Below are positions 38,101 through 47,058 of a stretch of DNA of 64,000 nucleotides, piece after piece (positions within the stretch are counted from its first letter, which is position 1; each line of letters begins with the position of its first letter). Location: the NCBI RefSeq assembly GCF_008298015.1, contig NZ_VTPX01000010.1, positions 1 to 64,000 on the forward strand, in the 5' to 3' direction. Position numbers and translations under genes: made by a program. The notes under the pieces were generated by a model. That model saw nothing but the letters and a program-made list of their open reading frames with translations. It was not told the origin of the DNA and did not search any database. Source of the DNA: Salinicola corii. Its GTDB lineage: Bacteria; Pseudomonadota; Gammaproteobacteria; Pseudomonadales; Halomonadaceae.

Positions 38101-38431
38101 TCGACCAGATGCCGCGATTAGGCCATCGATACCCTTCAGGCTTCCCACCGCCGTACCGATAAACTTTGGGCAAAACAGGCTCGTAATGGCAGGCTGCCAA
38201 TGCCGTGTTCGACGTCGCGCCTGGTGGCAGGAAGCGTGATCATCCATTTCCCTGGCGATGAACAGGATATGACCGTCGTATTGTGAGGTGCAGGTTCATC
38301 GGTAAGCTTTAATTATCGTTTTGAGTAATATAGGGCTTCTCGAGGACGGCTGATACAACCATCGAGCCAAAACTCATCCCGCATCGAGTCGTTCGCTCGC
38401 ACTCCACGATGTGTTCAATAGTGCAGGGGTC

Positions 38432-39106
38432 ATGTCGCAAACCAATCATCGGACAGTGCCGCGCAAACCGGGTCGCCCGAAAGAGGGCGAGGATCTACGT
38501 TATGTCATTCTCGACGAGGCTGAGCTTGCCTTTGCCGAACACGGCTTTGCAGGCACCCGTGTTCGAGACATCGCCATGCTCGCCGGTGTCAACCAGGCCC
38601 TGATTCGCTACTATTTCGGCTCGAAGCAGGAACTGTTCGATGAAGTACTGCGACGGCGTGGCAGCGATATCTCCGGCGCGCGCCATGTGCAGCTGGATAG
38701 ACTGCTGGCGCTTCCCGATCCGCCCAGTGTTTCTCAGATCATCCGTGCCTACCTGCAACCGCAGTGGGACATGAAACAGAGCGGCCCCAACGGCGCCGCT
38801 TTCGTGCGCCTTCAAGCGCGCTTGCATGCCGAGCCCGAAGCGCATGCGCTGCGTTTGCGCAGCGAGGTCTACGATGCTTCGGTCAAGCGATATATCCAGG
38901 TACTCTCCGATGCACTGCCCGAGATTCCTCGGGAGACCATTAGCATGCGTATGGCATTCCTCGTCGGTACTTATCTGTTCATGCTCAATGACCTGGGGCG
39001 ATTGAACGATCTGACGGATGGCCAGATCGGTGACATCGCGCAGGATGAGATGCTCGGTCAACTGGTGCGCTTCCTGGCGGCTGGGCTAGCGGCACCGGTG
39101 TCCTGA
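38432..39106 (+). CDS. TetR-family regulator, probable controller of the nic genes
   Basis: A 224-aa one-component regulator. The TetR helix-turn-helix is at about residues 26-70 (VRDIAMLAGVNQALIRYYF). The C-terminal ligand domain ends NDLTDGQIGDIAQDE. It sits directly upstream of and in line with nicE-nicD-nicX-nicF. In Pseudomonas putida one of the two nic regulators, NicS, is also of the TetR family, so control of this cassette by a pathway intermediate is likely but inferred. I prefer the ATG at 38432 (MSQTNHRTVPRKPGRPK); another in-frame ATG lies at 38411. Confidence 0.8.
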   Translation: MSQTNHRTVPRKPGRPKEGEDLRYVILDEAELAFAEHGFAGTRVRDIAMLAGVNQALIRYYFGSKQELFDEVLRRRGSDISGARHVQLDRLLALPDPPSVSQIIRAYLQPQWDMKQSGPNGAAFVRLQARLHAEPEAHALRLRSEVYDASVKRYIQVLSDALPEIPRETISMRMAFLVGTYLFMLNDLGRLNDLTDGQIGDIAQDEMLGQLVRFLAAGLAAPVS

Positions 39107-39160
39107 CAGGTCTCGCTTAAGCGGCCAATAGGTTTTGGATAGCGTCGGACTGGCGAGTGA

Positions 39161-39200
39161 CTCGAGTTGTAATTATACAAAATTATAATTTATTCTCGAG
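39161..39200. promoter_or_regulatory. Operator-like AT palindrome upstream of nicE
   Basis: A perfect 7-bp inverted repeat AATTATA-N6-TATAATT (39171-39177 / 39184-39190) is flanked symmetrically by two CTCGAG palindromes (39161-39166 and 39195-39200). It lies between the TetR-type regulator and nicE, 27 bp before the nicE ATG, and includes a TATAAT (39184-39189). It is the likely regulator binding site and promoter of the nic operon. The surrounding DNA is GC-rich, so the block stands out. Confidence 0.6.
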
Positions 39201-39226
39201 AGAGCTTACCGCTTGAGGACAACAAC

Positions 39227-39976
39227 ATGAAGCACTTCCGGGTCGGGCAGATCGTGCCCAGTTCCAACGTCACCATGGAGACTGAGATTCCCGCATTGCT
39301 ACGAGCTCGTGAAAGCGTGGGCGAGGAACGCTTCACCTTCCACTCTTCGCGCATGCGCATGAAGCACGTCACCAAGGAGGAGCTGGCGGCAATGGATGCT
39401 GACAGCGACCGCTGCGCGCTGGAACTTTCCGATGCCCGTGTCGATGTCATGGGCTACGCCTGTCTCGTCGCCATCATGTCGATGGGCCACGGCTACCACT
39501 GCGTTTCGGGTCCGCGCTTGCAGCAGGTGGCGGCGGACAACGGCGCGTCGACGCCGGTGGTGACCTCGGCCGGGGCGCTGATCGAAGGGTTGCGGGCGAT
39601 GGGCGCCAAGAGGGTGGCAGTGGTCGCACCCTACATGAAGCCGCTGACCGAGATGGTCGTCGACTATATTCGTCACGAAGGGTTCGAGGTTTCCGACTAC
39701 CGCGCGCTGGAGATCCAGGACAACCTGGCGGTGGCCGCACATGATCCGATGAACCTGCCGGATATCGTCGCCGGGATGAACACCGACAACGTCGATGCGG
39801 TGGTGCTGTCGGCCTGCGTGCAGATGCCGTCGCTCCCCGCGGTACCGATGGTCGAGGCTCGCACCGGCAAACCGGTGGTGACCGCGGCGATCGCCACCAC
39901 TTGGCAGATGCTCAAGGCACTCGATGTCGAAACGCGGGTGCCCGGTGGCGGCACCCTCCTGTCAGGCGCTTATTGA
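39227..39976 (+). CDS. nicE: Maleate cis-trans isomerase NicE
   Basis: Converts maleate to fumarate, the last step of aerobic nicotinate degradation. The 249-aa cytoplasmic protein belongs to the Asp/Glu racemase superfamily. Both catalytic cysteines are present: C79 in MGYACLVAIM and C197 in VVLSACVQMP. Other hallmarks are VGQIVPSSNVTMETEIPALL, FHSSRMRMKHVT and the C-terminal GTLLSGAY, which match NicE closely. GAGGA precedes the ATG. It is 9 bp upstream of nicD. In P. putida nicE lies later in the gene order. Confidence 0.92.
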   Translation: MKHFRVGQIVPSSNVTMETEIPALLRARESVGEERFTFHSSRMRMKHVTKEELAAMDADSDRCALELSDARVDVMGYACLVAIMSMGHGYHCVSGPRLQQVAADNGASTPVVTSAGALIEGLRAMGAKRVAVVAPYMKPLTEMVVDYIRHEGFEVSDYRALEIQDNLAVAAHDPMNLPDIVAGMNTDNVDAVVLSACVQMPSLPAVPMVEARTGKPVVTAAIATTWQMLKALDVETRVPGGGTLLSGAY

Positions 39977-39985
39977 GGACACATC

Positions 39986-40792
39986 ATGACGATAGACAAC
40001 AAGGTCAATGAAACCGGTTATAACGTGCACGCCAACGGCATTCGTCAGCATCTGATCCACTATCCCGGCCCGGGGGAGCAGATGGTGCTGATTCCCGGCA
40101 TCACCTCGCCCGCCATCACCTGGGGCTTCGTTGCCGAGCGGCTGGCCGAGCGCTTCGACGTGCACGTGCTCGACGTGCGCGGCCGGGGCTTGAGCCAGGC
40201 CGGTGAACTGGACTATTCGCTCGATGCGATGGCTGCCGATGTGCTGGCGGTAATCGCGGCGGCCGGGCTCGAATCGCCGGTCGTGTTGGGGCACTCGATG
40301 GGCGCACGCACCGCGATCCGGGCGGCGCGAATGAATACCGCGCCGATCGGCCAGATAGTGTTGGTCGACCCGCCGGTGTCGGGGCCGGGCCGGCGTGCCT
40401 ATCCCTCGCCCTGGAACTGGTACGAGGATTCGATCCGGCTGGCCGAGAAGGGCTGTTCGGGCGAACAGATGCGCCAGTTCTGTCCCACCTGGAGCGACGA
40501 ACAGAACGCGCTGCGCGCCGAGTGGCTGCACACCTGTCAGCTCGATGCGATTCGTACCGCCTACGACGGTTTCCACAGCGACGACATTCATGTCGATCTG
40601 GCTGAGATCACGTTGCCGATCCGCCTGGTCGTGGCCGGCGGCGCCCCGGTGATCGAAGACGACGATGTAGCAGAAATCCAGGCGCTGGCACCGCAGACCG
40701 AGGTGCGCACCGTCGAAGGTGCCGGCCACATGATCCCTTGGGATGACCTCGAAGGTTTCCTCGGCGCGGTCATGGATCTGGAGAAACACTGA
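39986..40792 (+). CDS. nicD: N-formylmaleamate deformylase NicD
   Basis: Hydrolyses N-formylmaleamate to maleamate and formate. The 268-aa alpha/beta hydrolase has the nucleophile elbow LGHSMGARTA (S104), the acid D128 in VLVDPP and the catalytic histidine H248 in GAGHMIPWDD. The spacing is the same as in P. putida NicD (S101, D125, H245). The oxyanion region PGITSPAITWG follows strand 3. It is tightly linked to nicE (9-bp gap). A 183-bp gap separates it from nicX. Confidence 0.9.
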   Translation: MTIDNKVNETGYNVHANGIRQHLIHYPGPGEQMVLIPGITSPAITWGFVAERLAERFDVHVLDVRGRGLSQAGELDYSLDAMAADVLAVIAAAGLESPVVLGHSMGARTAIRAARMNTAPIGQIVLVDPPVSGPGRRAYPSPWNWYEDSIRLAEKGCSGEQMRQFCPTWSDEQNALRAEWLHTCQLDAIRTAYDGFHSDDIHVDLAEITLPIRLVVAGGAPVIEDDDVAEIQALAPQTEVRTVEGAGHMIPWDDLEGFLGAVMDLEKH

Positions 40793-40975
40793 TTTATTGC
40801 TGCGCTCGATATCTTGATTGCCGGCGGTGCTCAAAATCCTCATTTAACACCGCGTAAACTCCGGTTTTTGCGCTCCGGCGGCGACCAACCTCTCTTCGCT
40901 CGCTACATAAATCAGCGCTTCCCTAGAAGCCCTGTGAGTCATTGGCATTTGACCAAGAACAAAGAGGATCGACCG

Positions 40976-42007
40976 ATGGATCAAGCAAGCTTTACCGAGA
41001 TCTGCCTGCATCAGTTGACAATGTCCGGTGTACACGAGGGCGAGAAGCTCGTGGTGCTGACGCAGGGAAACGAACGCCTCGATTACGCTGATGCCTTCAT
41101 GGCAGCGGGGCAACGATTGGGCGCCAACATGTACCACATGCGCCTGCCAGCGCCGTTGCCCACCGGCAGCTGGAATGTCGGTGTCACCGGGCTGGCGGCG
41201 TTGCCCGAGGCGGTCGAAGCGCTGAAGCAGTGCGACATGCTGATCGACTGTGTCTTTCTGCTGTTCTCGCCGGAGCAGTTCGCGATCCAGGCCGCAGGTA
41301 CGCGGATTTTGACCGCGGTGGAGCCGCCCGAGCTGTTGGCGCGGATGCTGCCGTATCCCGAGCTGCGCGAAAAGGTCGAGATCGCCGCCGAGATGCTGTC
41401 GAAAGCCAAGGTCATGCGCATCACTTCGCCACATGGCACCGACGTGACCTACCAGCTCAACACTTATCCCACCGTCGCTGAATACGCCTGCACCGATACG
41501 CCAGGACGCTGGGACCACTGGCCCTCGGGCTTCGTCTTCACTGGCGGCGACGACGACGGTGTGGATGGCCGGATCGTGGTGGCGCCGGGCGATGTCCTGT
41601 TGCCGCAGAACATGTACGTGCGCGAGCCGATCACCTACACCATCGAGAAGGGCTGGATCACCGACATCCGTGGCGGACTCGATGCCGAACTGGTGAAATC
41701 CTACATGGCGGCTTTCAACGATCCTCGCGGCATGGGCATGAGCCATGTTGGTTGGGGCATGAATCCGCAGGCCAAATGGCACGGCATGACGCCGGGTGAA
41801 TTTCCTGGTGGTATGGGCATGGAGCCGCGCAGTTTCTACGGCAATGTGATGTTCTCGACCGGGCCGAACAACGAACTCGGCGGCCCCAACGACACCGCTT
41901 GCCACCTCGATATTCCGATGCGCGGCTGCTCGTTGTTCCTCGACGACAAGCCGATCGTGATCGACGGCGATATCGTCGTCAAAGAGATTCAGATGCAATG
42001 TGATTGA
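40976..42007 (+). CDS. nicX: 2,5-dihydroxypyridine 5,6-dioxygenase NicX
   Basis: Iron(II) extradiol-type dioxygenase that opens 2,5-dihydroxypyridine to N-formylmaleamate. The 343-aa protein has a fold related to leucyl aminopeptidase (M29-like). The metal ligands reported for P. putida NicX (H265, H318, D320) correspond here to H257 (MSHVGWGMN), H310 and D312 (CHLDIPMRG), a constant offset of eight. I take the ATG at 40976, with AGAGGA upstream. An in-frame ATG at 40814 would add 54 residues unlike the family. Confidence 0.92.
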   Translation: MDQASFTEICLHQLTMSGVHEGEKLVVLTQGNERLDYADAFMAAGQRLGANMYHMRLPAPLPTGSWNVGVTGLAALPEAVEALKQCDMLIDCVFLLFSPEQFAIQAAGTRILTAVEPPELLARMLPYPELREKVEIAAEMLSKAKVMRITSPHGTDVTYQLNTYPTVAEYACTDTPGRWDHWPSGFVFTGGDDDGVDGRIVVAPGDVLLPQNMYVREPITYTIEKGWITDIRGGLDAELVKSYMAAFNDPRGMGMSHVGWGMNPQAKWHGMTPGEFPGGMGMEPRSFYGNVMFSTGPNNELGGPNDTACHLDIPMRGCSLFLDDKPIVIDGDIVVKEIQMQCD

Positions 42008-42052
42008 CACTGCAGCGGCCCACCCAGGGCCGCTTGGCTTATAGGAACAACA

Positions 42053-42682
42053 ATGTCCCAACAGACGGTCTATGATCAGGCCGGTTTTGGCCGCGCGGTA
42101 CCGCGCGGCAGCCGTCCGGCCATCGTCGTGGTCGATTTCAGCTATGGCTTCACCGATACCCAATATCCCACCGCCGCCGATATGCACAGCCAGATCGCGG
42201 CAACCCGGCGTTTGACCGACGTCGCCCGGGCAGCGGGTTTTCCGGTGATCTATACCACCATCGCCTACCATCCGGGCGAGCTGGACATGCTCCCCTGGCT
42301 GAAGAAGGCCAGCGGTATGGCGGCGCTGCTGGCAGGGTCTCGTCTGGTTGAAATCGACGCCGCGACCGGCATCCAGTCGTATGACGCCATCGTCACCAAG
42401 AAGGGGGCCTCGGCATTCTTCGGCACCTCGCTGGCCGCGATGTTGAGCGGCTCCCTGGTGGATACCCTGGTCGTCACCGGTGCCACGACCTCGGGTTGCG
42501 TGCGCGCCACCGTGGTCGACGCTGTGCAGTCAGGCTTCAACGTGCTGGTGCCTCGCGATTGTTGCGCCGACCGGGCCTCTGCGCCGCACCAGGCCAACCT
42601 TTATGACATGCACCAGAAATATGCCGATGTGACGGATGCCGACGATATCCACGCCTGGCTGCTGACGTTGGCTGACCCATGA
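42053..42682 (+). CDS. nicF: Maleamate amidohydrolase NicF
   Basis: Hydrolyses maleamate to maleate and ammonia, supplying the substrate of NicE. The 209-aa isochorismatase-like (cysteine hydrolase) protein has the catalytic triad D28 (AIVVVDFSYGF), K116 (VTKKGASAFFGTSL) and C149 (GATTSGCVRATVVDA). An AGGAA ribosome site is present. It is the last gene of the nic cassette, 45 bp after nicX. No clear terminator follows, and 42683-42959 has no supported gene. Confidence 0.9.
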   Translation: MSQQTVYDQAGFGRAVPRGSRPAIVVVDFSYGFTDTQYPTAADMHSQIAATRRLTDVARAAGFPVIYTTIAYHPGELDMLPWLKKASGMAALLAGSRLVEIDAATGIQSYDAIVTKKGASAFFGTSLAAMLSGSLVDTLVVTGATTSGCVRATVVDAVQSGFNVLVPRDCCADRASAPHQANLYDMHQKYADVTDADDIHAWLLTLADP

Positions 42683-42959
42683 CACAGACTGGCGTGGATC
42701 AGAAGAGTTCGCCATGAGTTGGCTGACAACCGGACAAACCATCGACTAGAGAACACGGACGATTTGAATGAATTGACCGATCACTCATAACGTTGATGGC
42801 TCGACGCTCGGTGCGGGAGATTCTAAAATAACAATACCGATAGCCATCTAACGATTTCGGGTGCATCGTTATGCTCGATGTGCCGTCATCGCGCCTTCAC
42901 CGTTGCCGGTGGAGGCGCTGTGTTTTTTGCCACATCTCTCATTTCAAGAGTGTCCCTGC

Positions 42960-45056
42960 ATGTCGCAACGTATTCCCGATGGGGCTCGCCTGCCCGAGCT
43001 GACGCTGCGAGGCGTCATTCTAGGTACCGTCATCACGCTGTTGTTCACGGCTTCCAACGTATATCTAGGGCTCAAGGTCGGGTTGACCTTTGCCTCGGCG
43101 ATTCCTGCCGCGGTCATCTCCATGGCCGTGCTGCGACGCGTGGCGGGGGCCAACAAGCTCGAAAACAACATGGTTCAGACCCAGGCTTCTGCGGCGGGAA
43201 CGCTCTCCGCGATCATCTTCGTGTTGCCGGGGCTGCTGATGATCGGTTACTGGCAGGGCTTCCCGTTCTGGCAGACCACGGCGATCTGCGCCATCGGCGG
43301 CATCCTCGGCGTGCTTTACACGATCCCGCTGCGTCGGGTGATGGTGGTACAGAGCGATCTTCCCTATCCGGAAGGGATCGCGGCGGCGGAGATTCTCGAG
43401 GTCGGCAGCCGCGGTTCGACCACGCCGGATGCGGCCCGCGATGCCAACGATGGCCAGCCTGGCGACAAGGATGCCGACACAGCCACGGGCGAGCCCGGTG
43501 CCAGGGAGATCCTGCTGGGCGGTGTCGTCGCTGCCGGCTTCTCCATCGCCAGCGGCGGTCTGCGGGTGCTGGCGGACAGCGTCAGCGTGTGGTTCTCGGC
43601 CGGGCGCGCGGCTTTCCAGCTCTCGACCGGGTTTTCGCTGGCACTGGTCGGCGCCGGCTATCTGGTTGGTATCGTGGGTGGGATGGCGATGCTGATCGGG
43701 ACGCTAATCGCCTGGGGCATTGCGGTCCCCTGGCTGACCAGCATCACCCCGCCGGAGGCAGGACAGTCGCTGGCCGATGCCGGCATGGTGCTGTGGTCCG
43801 ACAAGGTCCGCTTCATCGGCGCTGGCACCATCGGGGTCGCGGCGGTCTGGACGCTGGCGACGCTGTTCAAGCCGATGCTGATCGGCATTCGCACGTCATT
43901 GGGCGCGATGCGCGGCGACCAGGGCGCGTTCCGCGATCAGGTGCGGACCGAGCGCGACCTGCCGGCGGGCATCATCCTGACGTTGACCGGGGCGCTGCTG
44001 GTGCTGCTGACCGTGGTTTTCGCGATCTTCCTTCACGGCGCGGCACCGCAGCTGGCCGGCGCCGCATTCTGGACGCTGACCCTGGGCAGCGTGCTGTTCG
44101 CCGGCGTGTTCGGTTTCCTGATCGCCGCCGCCTGCGGCTACATGGCCGGGCTGGTCGGTTCCTCCAGCAGCCCGATTTCGGGCATCGGCATCGTGGCGGT
44201 CATTCTGGTGTCGCTGCTGCTGCTGGGTTTCACCGCCATCAGCGATGCGTTCGATTCGCTGGATCCGGCGGTGGCGCGCATGCTGCCGACGGCGCTGGCA
44301 CTGTTCGTGACCTCTGTCATTCTCGCCGTCGCGGCGATCTCCAACGACAACCTGCAGGATCTCAAGACCGGCTATCTGGTCGGTGCCACGCCGTGGCGTC
44401 AGCAGGTGGCGCTGATCATCGGTTGCGTGGTTGGGTCGCTGGTCATCCCGCCGGTGCTTTCGCTGCTCTACAACGCCTATGGCTTTGCCGGGGCGATGCC
44501 ACGGGAGGGGATGGACCCCGGCCAGGCGCTGGGGGCGCCCCAGGCCTCGCTGATGACCGCCATCGTGCGTGGCGTATTCTCCCACGATCTCGAATGGACG
44601 ATGATCGTCATCGGTCTGGGGATCGGCGCCGTGCTGATCGGCGTCGATGGGCTGCTGCGCAAGCGAGGAGGCAAGGCGCGGTTGCCGGTGCTGGCGGTGG
44701 GTATCGGCATCTATCTACCCCCGAGCATCAACATGCCGCTGGTGATCGGCGCCGTGCTGGGTTGGCTGATCGATCGCCGGCTCCGTGCCCGCGCCCTGGC
44801 GCGGGGCGATGATGTCGAACGCGCTTCTGAGCGGCCGCGCCGCCGTGGCGTGCTGCTCGCCTCTGGGCTGATCGTCGGCGAGAGCCTGGTCGGCGTGCTG
44901 CTGGCTGGCATCATCGGCCTGAGCGGGGCGCCGGCGCCGTTGGCGCTGGTCGGGGATGATTTCGCCGCTATCGCCCAGTGGCTGGGGCTGGCGGTGTTCG
45001 TCGTCATCTGCCTCGGTTTCTACCGCCGCGTGCTGGCGGCGCCCGTGGCCAGGTGA
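42960..45056 (+). CDS. OPT-family (oligopeptide) transporter
   Basis: A large inner-membrane protein of 698 residues with about 14-16 hydrophobic segments. It begins with the OPT hallmark LPELTLRGVILGTVITLLFTAS region (about residues 10-31) and includes the SSSSPISGIGIVAVI and LPYPEGIAAAEIL segments. Bacterial OPT members of this subgroup are mostly uncharacterised; peptides or metal chelates are the usual guesses. I choose the ATG at 42960 (MSQRIPDGARLPE); the upstream in-frame extension from 42861 is not family-like. It follows nicF in the same direction, but a 277-bp gap argues for a separate promoter, and no link to pyridine uptake can be read from the sequence. Confidence 0.85.
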   Translation: MSQRIPDGARLPELTLRGVILGTVITLLFTASNVYLGLKVGLTFASAIPAAVISMAVLRRVAGANKLENNMVQTQASAAGTLSAIIFVLPGLLMIGYWQGFPFWQTTAICAIGGILGVLYTIPLRRVMVVQSDLPYPEGIAAAEILEVGSRGSTTPDAARDANDGQPGDKDADTATGEPGAREILLGGVVAAGFSIASGGLRVLADSVSVWFSAGRAAFQLSTGFSLALVGAGYLVGIVGGMAMLIGTLIAWGIAVPWLTSITPPEAGQSLADAGMVLWSDKVRFIGAGTIGVAAVWTLATLFKPMLIGIRTSLGAMRGDQGAFRDQVRTERDLPAGIILTLTGALLVLLTVVFAIFLHGAAPQLAGAAFWTLTLGSVLFAGVFGFLIAAACGYMAGLVGSSSSPISGIGIVAVILVSLLLLGFTAISDAFDSLDPAVARMLPTALALFVTSVILAVAAISNDNLQDLKTGYLVGATPWRQQVALIIGCVVGSLVIPPVLSLLYNAYGFAGAMPREGMDPGQALGAPQASLMTAIVRGVFSHDLEWTMIVIGLGIGAVLIGVDGLLRKRGGKARLPVLAVGIGIYLPPSINMPLVIGAVLGWLIDRRLRARALARGDDVERASERPRRRGVLLASGLIVGESLVGVLLAGIIGLSGAPAPLALVGDDFAAIAQWLGLAVFVVICLGFYRRVLAAPVAR

Positions 45057-45066
45057 CCCCGGCGTG

Positions 45067-45948
45067 CTACAGCGTCGAGTCGTTTGGCATGATCACCGCC
45101 GTGGTGGCGATGCCACCGGTCTCGACGGCAATCTCGAACAGCGCACCGGCCAGCGGCTCGTCATGGCAGCCGGTGGCCGCCGAGGTGACGAACAGCCGGT
45201 CCAGTGCGTCGCCGCCGAAGATGCAGGAGGTGGGGCGGGAGACGGGCAGGGCGATCTCCCGGTCCAGCGAGCCATCGGCGTGGAACCGGGCGGTACGACC
45301 GCCGTCCCACAGTGCGATCCACAGCCCGCCTTCGCGATCACAGGTCATGCCGTCCGGGTAGCCTGCGCCGGGGGCGAGTCGTATGTGCTCGCGACGATTC
45401 GACAGTTCGCCGTCATCGTCGAGATCGAAGGCAAACACGGTCTGGCGCGGGCTGTCGTTATGGTAGAGTGTGTCGCCGTCCGGGCTGATGGCGGGGCCGT
45501 TGGTGACGTGATATTCACTGTCCATCCGGATGACGCCACGGCTGTCGAGGCGAAACAGATGGCCGCGCGCCTCGTTTTCGGCGTCGTCCATGGAACCGAA
45601 CCAGAGCCGGCCGCGCGTGTCGCTTCCGGCGTCGTTGAGGCGGTCGCCTGCCGGGAGCCACTCGATCGGCGTCAGACGCTTGCCGATGCGGGGGCCCTGC
45701 TCGTCGAGTTCGAGCTCTACGACCCCGGAGCGCAGGCCGGCAACGAAACCGCCCCCTTCTCGAGGTAGCAGCCAGCAACACGCTTCTTCGAGATCCCAGC
45801 TTCGATGCGCGCCGTCTTCGGGGTGATAGACGTGTAGCCTGGCCCGTCGAATATCGACGAACACCAAGGCGTGAAGGGTGCCGGACCAGATGGGGCCCTC
45901 GCCGAGTTCGGCGCCAATTTCCCAGGCTACGGCGACATCCTTGTCCAT
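45067..45948 (-). CDS. SMP-30/gluconolactonase-family lactonase
   Basis: A 293-aa soluble six-bladed beta-propeller hydrolase of the SMP-30/LRE type. The metal ligands are recognisable: E17 (ELGEGPIW), N150 (VTNGPAISPDG) and D199 (GYPDGMTCD). N105 in DRLNDAGSD is the usual substrate-contact position. Family members open sugar lactones; the substrate here cannot be told. It is convergent with the OPT gene (10-bp gap) and divergent from the next gene. Confidence 0.85.
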   Translation of the reverse strand: MDKDVAVAWEIGAELGEGPIWSGTLHALVFVDIRRARLHVYHPEDGAHRSWDLEEACCWLLPREGGGFVAGLRSGVVELELDEQGPRIGKRLTPIEWLPAGDRLNDAGSDTRGRLWFGSMDDAENEARGHLFRLDSRGVIRMDSEYHVTNGPAISPDGDTLYHNDSPRQTVFAFDLDDDGELSNRREHIRLAPGAGYPDGMTCDREGGLWIALWDGGRTARFHADGSLDREIALPVSRPTSCIFGGDALDRLFVTSAATGCHDEPLAGALFEIAVETGGIATTAVIMPNDSTL

Positions 45949-46143
45949 GTTGACTCTCTCAATGGGTTAGCGAATGGTCGAGCAGTTCCTGCGAGTATCG
46001 ATGTCTGCCACTATCGGTACTTTACCCGCCATCGAGTCTTATGCGGGTACGTATCTTTCATCATAGTGCCTAGACCGACCAGGGAAGTGTAGTTCTCAGA
46101 AAAGTAAGGATTCCAGAGCGATGAGGCGTTCCGAGGTGCCATC

Positions 46144-47058
46144 GTGAAGTGTTTGGTGTTGCAGGCGGAGCACTGCCTGAGCCGGGCGTTGCACGCTATC
46201 TCCATGCAACGTGGCGATATCGAATATGTCTCGTTGCCGGACGTGGCGGATGCCGAGGCGTTGGCCATGGTCGAACCCGATGCCGTGATCGTGCCCCCGC
46301 TGGCGGATCCGGGGCGCTGCGAGCCGGCGGTGGTCTACGCCCACGCCGACCGGGTGGAGGCGTTGCTCGAGTCGTGCCGGGCACGGCAGATCCCGCTGGT
46401 CTGGTGCGTCTCCGACGCGCTGTACGAGGATGGAGCAGACGCTCCCATCGACGAGGATGTCCTGCCCCGGCCGCGGGACGAGGCGATGCGCCGACTGGTC
46501 GCCGTTGGCGAACTCGTGCGCCGTCATCCCCGGCATCTGATATGGCGCCTGGGGCCGCTGTTCGGACGCGAGGGCGACGATGCCTGGTTGAGCGAACTGA
46601 TCGACTCGCTGATGCGCGGCGAATCGGTCAGGGCGGCCAGGGACTTGGTAGTGTGCCCGACATCCGTCATGGCCGTGGCGCGCGCGCTGACGGGGGTGTT
46701 GTTACAGATCGAGAGCGGCGCCAGCGCCTGGGGCACCTATCACCTCTGCGGCACGGAGCCCGTCAGCGTCTTCACCTTCTGCTCCGTGGTGCGGACACAG
46801 CTGGAGACACGGCTGGCGGGAGTGGGAGAGTCGCCGACGCTGGGAAGGTTGGAAGGACTCGACCAGCACCACGACACGCCGCTGCGACGCGTGCTCAATT
46901 GTCGTCGGCTGCTCGATGTCTTCGGTATCCATCAGAAGTCCTGGCGCCTGGAACTCGGATTGATGCTGGATGCGTGGTGTCAGGAGCGCTATCCCGATCA
47001 CGATGAGGTCGATAATGGCGATCAACGTCGCAGCAGAGAGGAAGCGGCCGGTACATGA
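46144..47058 (+). CDS. Epimerase/RmlD-like sugar-nucleotide-binding protein (degenerate Rossmann)
   Basis: A 304-aa protein that starts with GTG. Its secondary-structure pattern resembles the extended SDR / dTDP-4-dehydrorhamnose reductase group: acidic strand ends such as VVYAHADRVEALLESC, LIWRLGPLFGREGDDAWLSEL and GTYHLCGTEPVS. The N-terminus (MKCLVLQAEHCLSRALH) lacks the GxxGxxG nucleotide motif, so NAD(P) binding is doubtful. It overlaps plsC by 4 bp (ATGA), so the two are translationally coupled. No function can be assigned. Confidence 0.6.
   Translation: MKCLVLQAEHCLSRALHAISMQRGDIEYVSLPDVADAEALAMVEPDAVIVPPLADPGRCEPAVVYAHADRVEALLESCRARQIPLVWCVSDALYEDGADAPIDEDVLPRPRDEAMRRLVAVGELVRRHPRHLIWRLGPLFGREGDDAWLSELIDSLMRGESVRAARDLVVCPTSVMAVARALTGVLLQIESGASAWGTYHLCGTEPVSVFTFCSVVRTQLETRLAGVGESPTLGRLEGLDQHHDTPLRRVLNCRRLLDVFGIHQKSWRLELGLMLDAWCQERYPDHDEVDNGDQRRSREEAAGT

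Noticed and set aside
42715-42750. Tiny frame MSWLTTGQTID after nicF
   Set aside because: Only eleven codons with a weak ribosome site; it could be a remnant of a lost gene, but nothing supports it.
42878-44812. 644-codon frame overlapping the OPT transporter in another frame
   Set aside because: Composition is Arg/Gly/Ala-rich noise, while the OPT frame has ordered membrane helices and family motifs.
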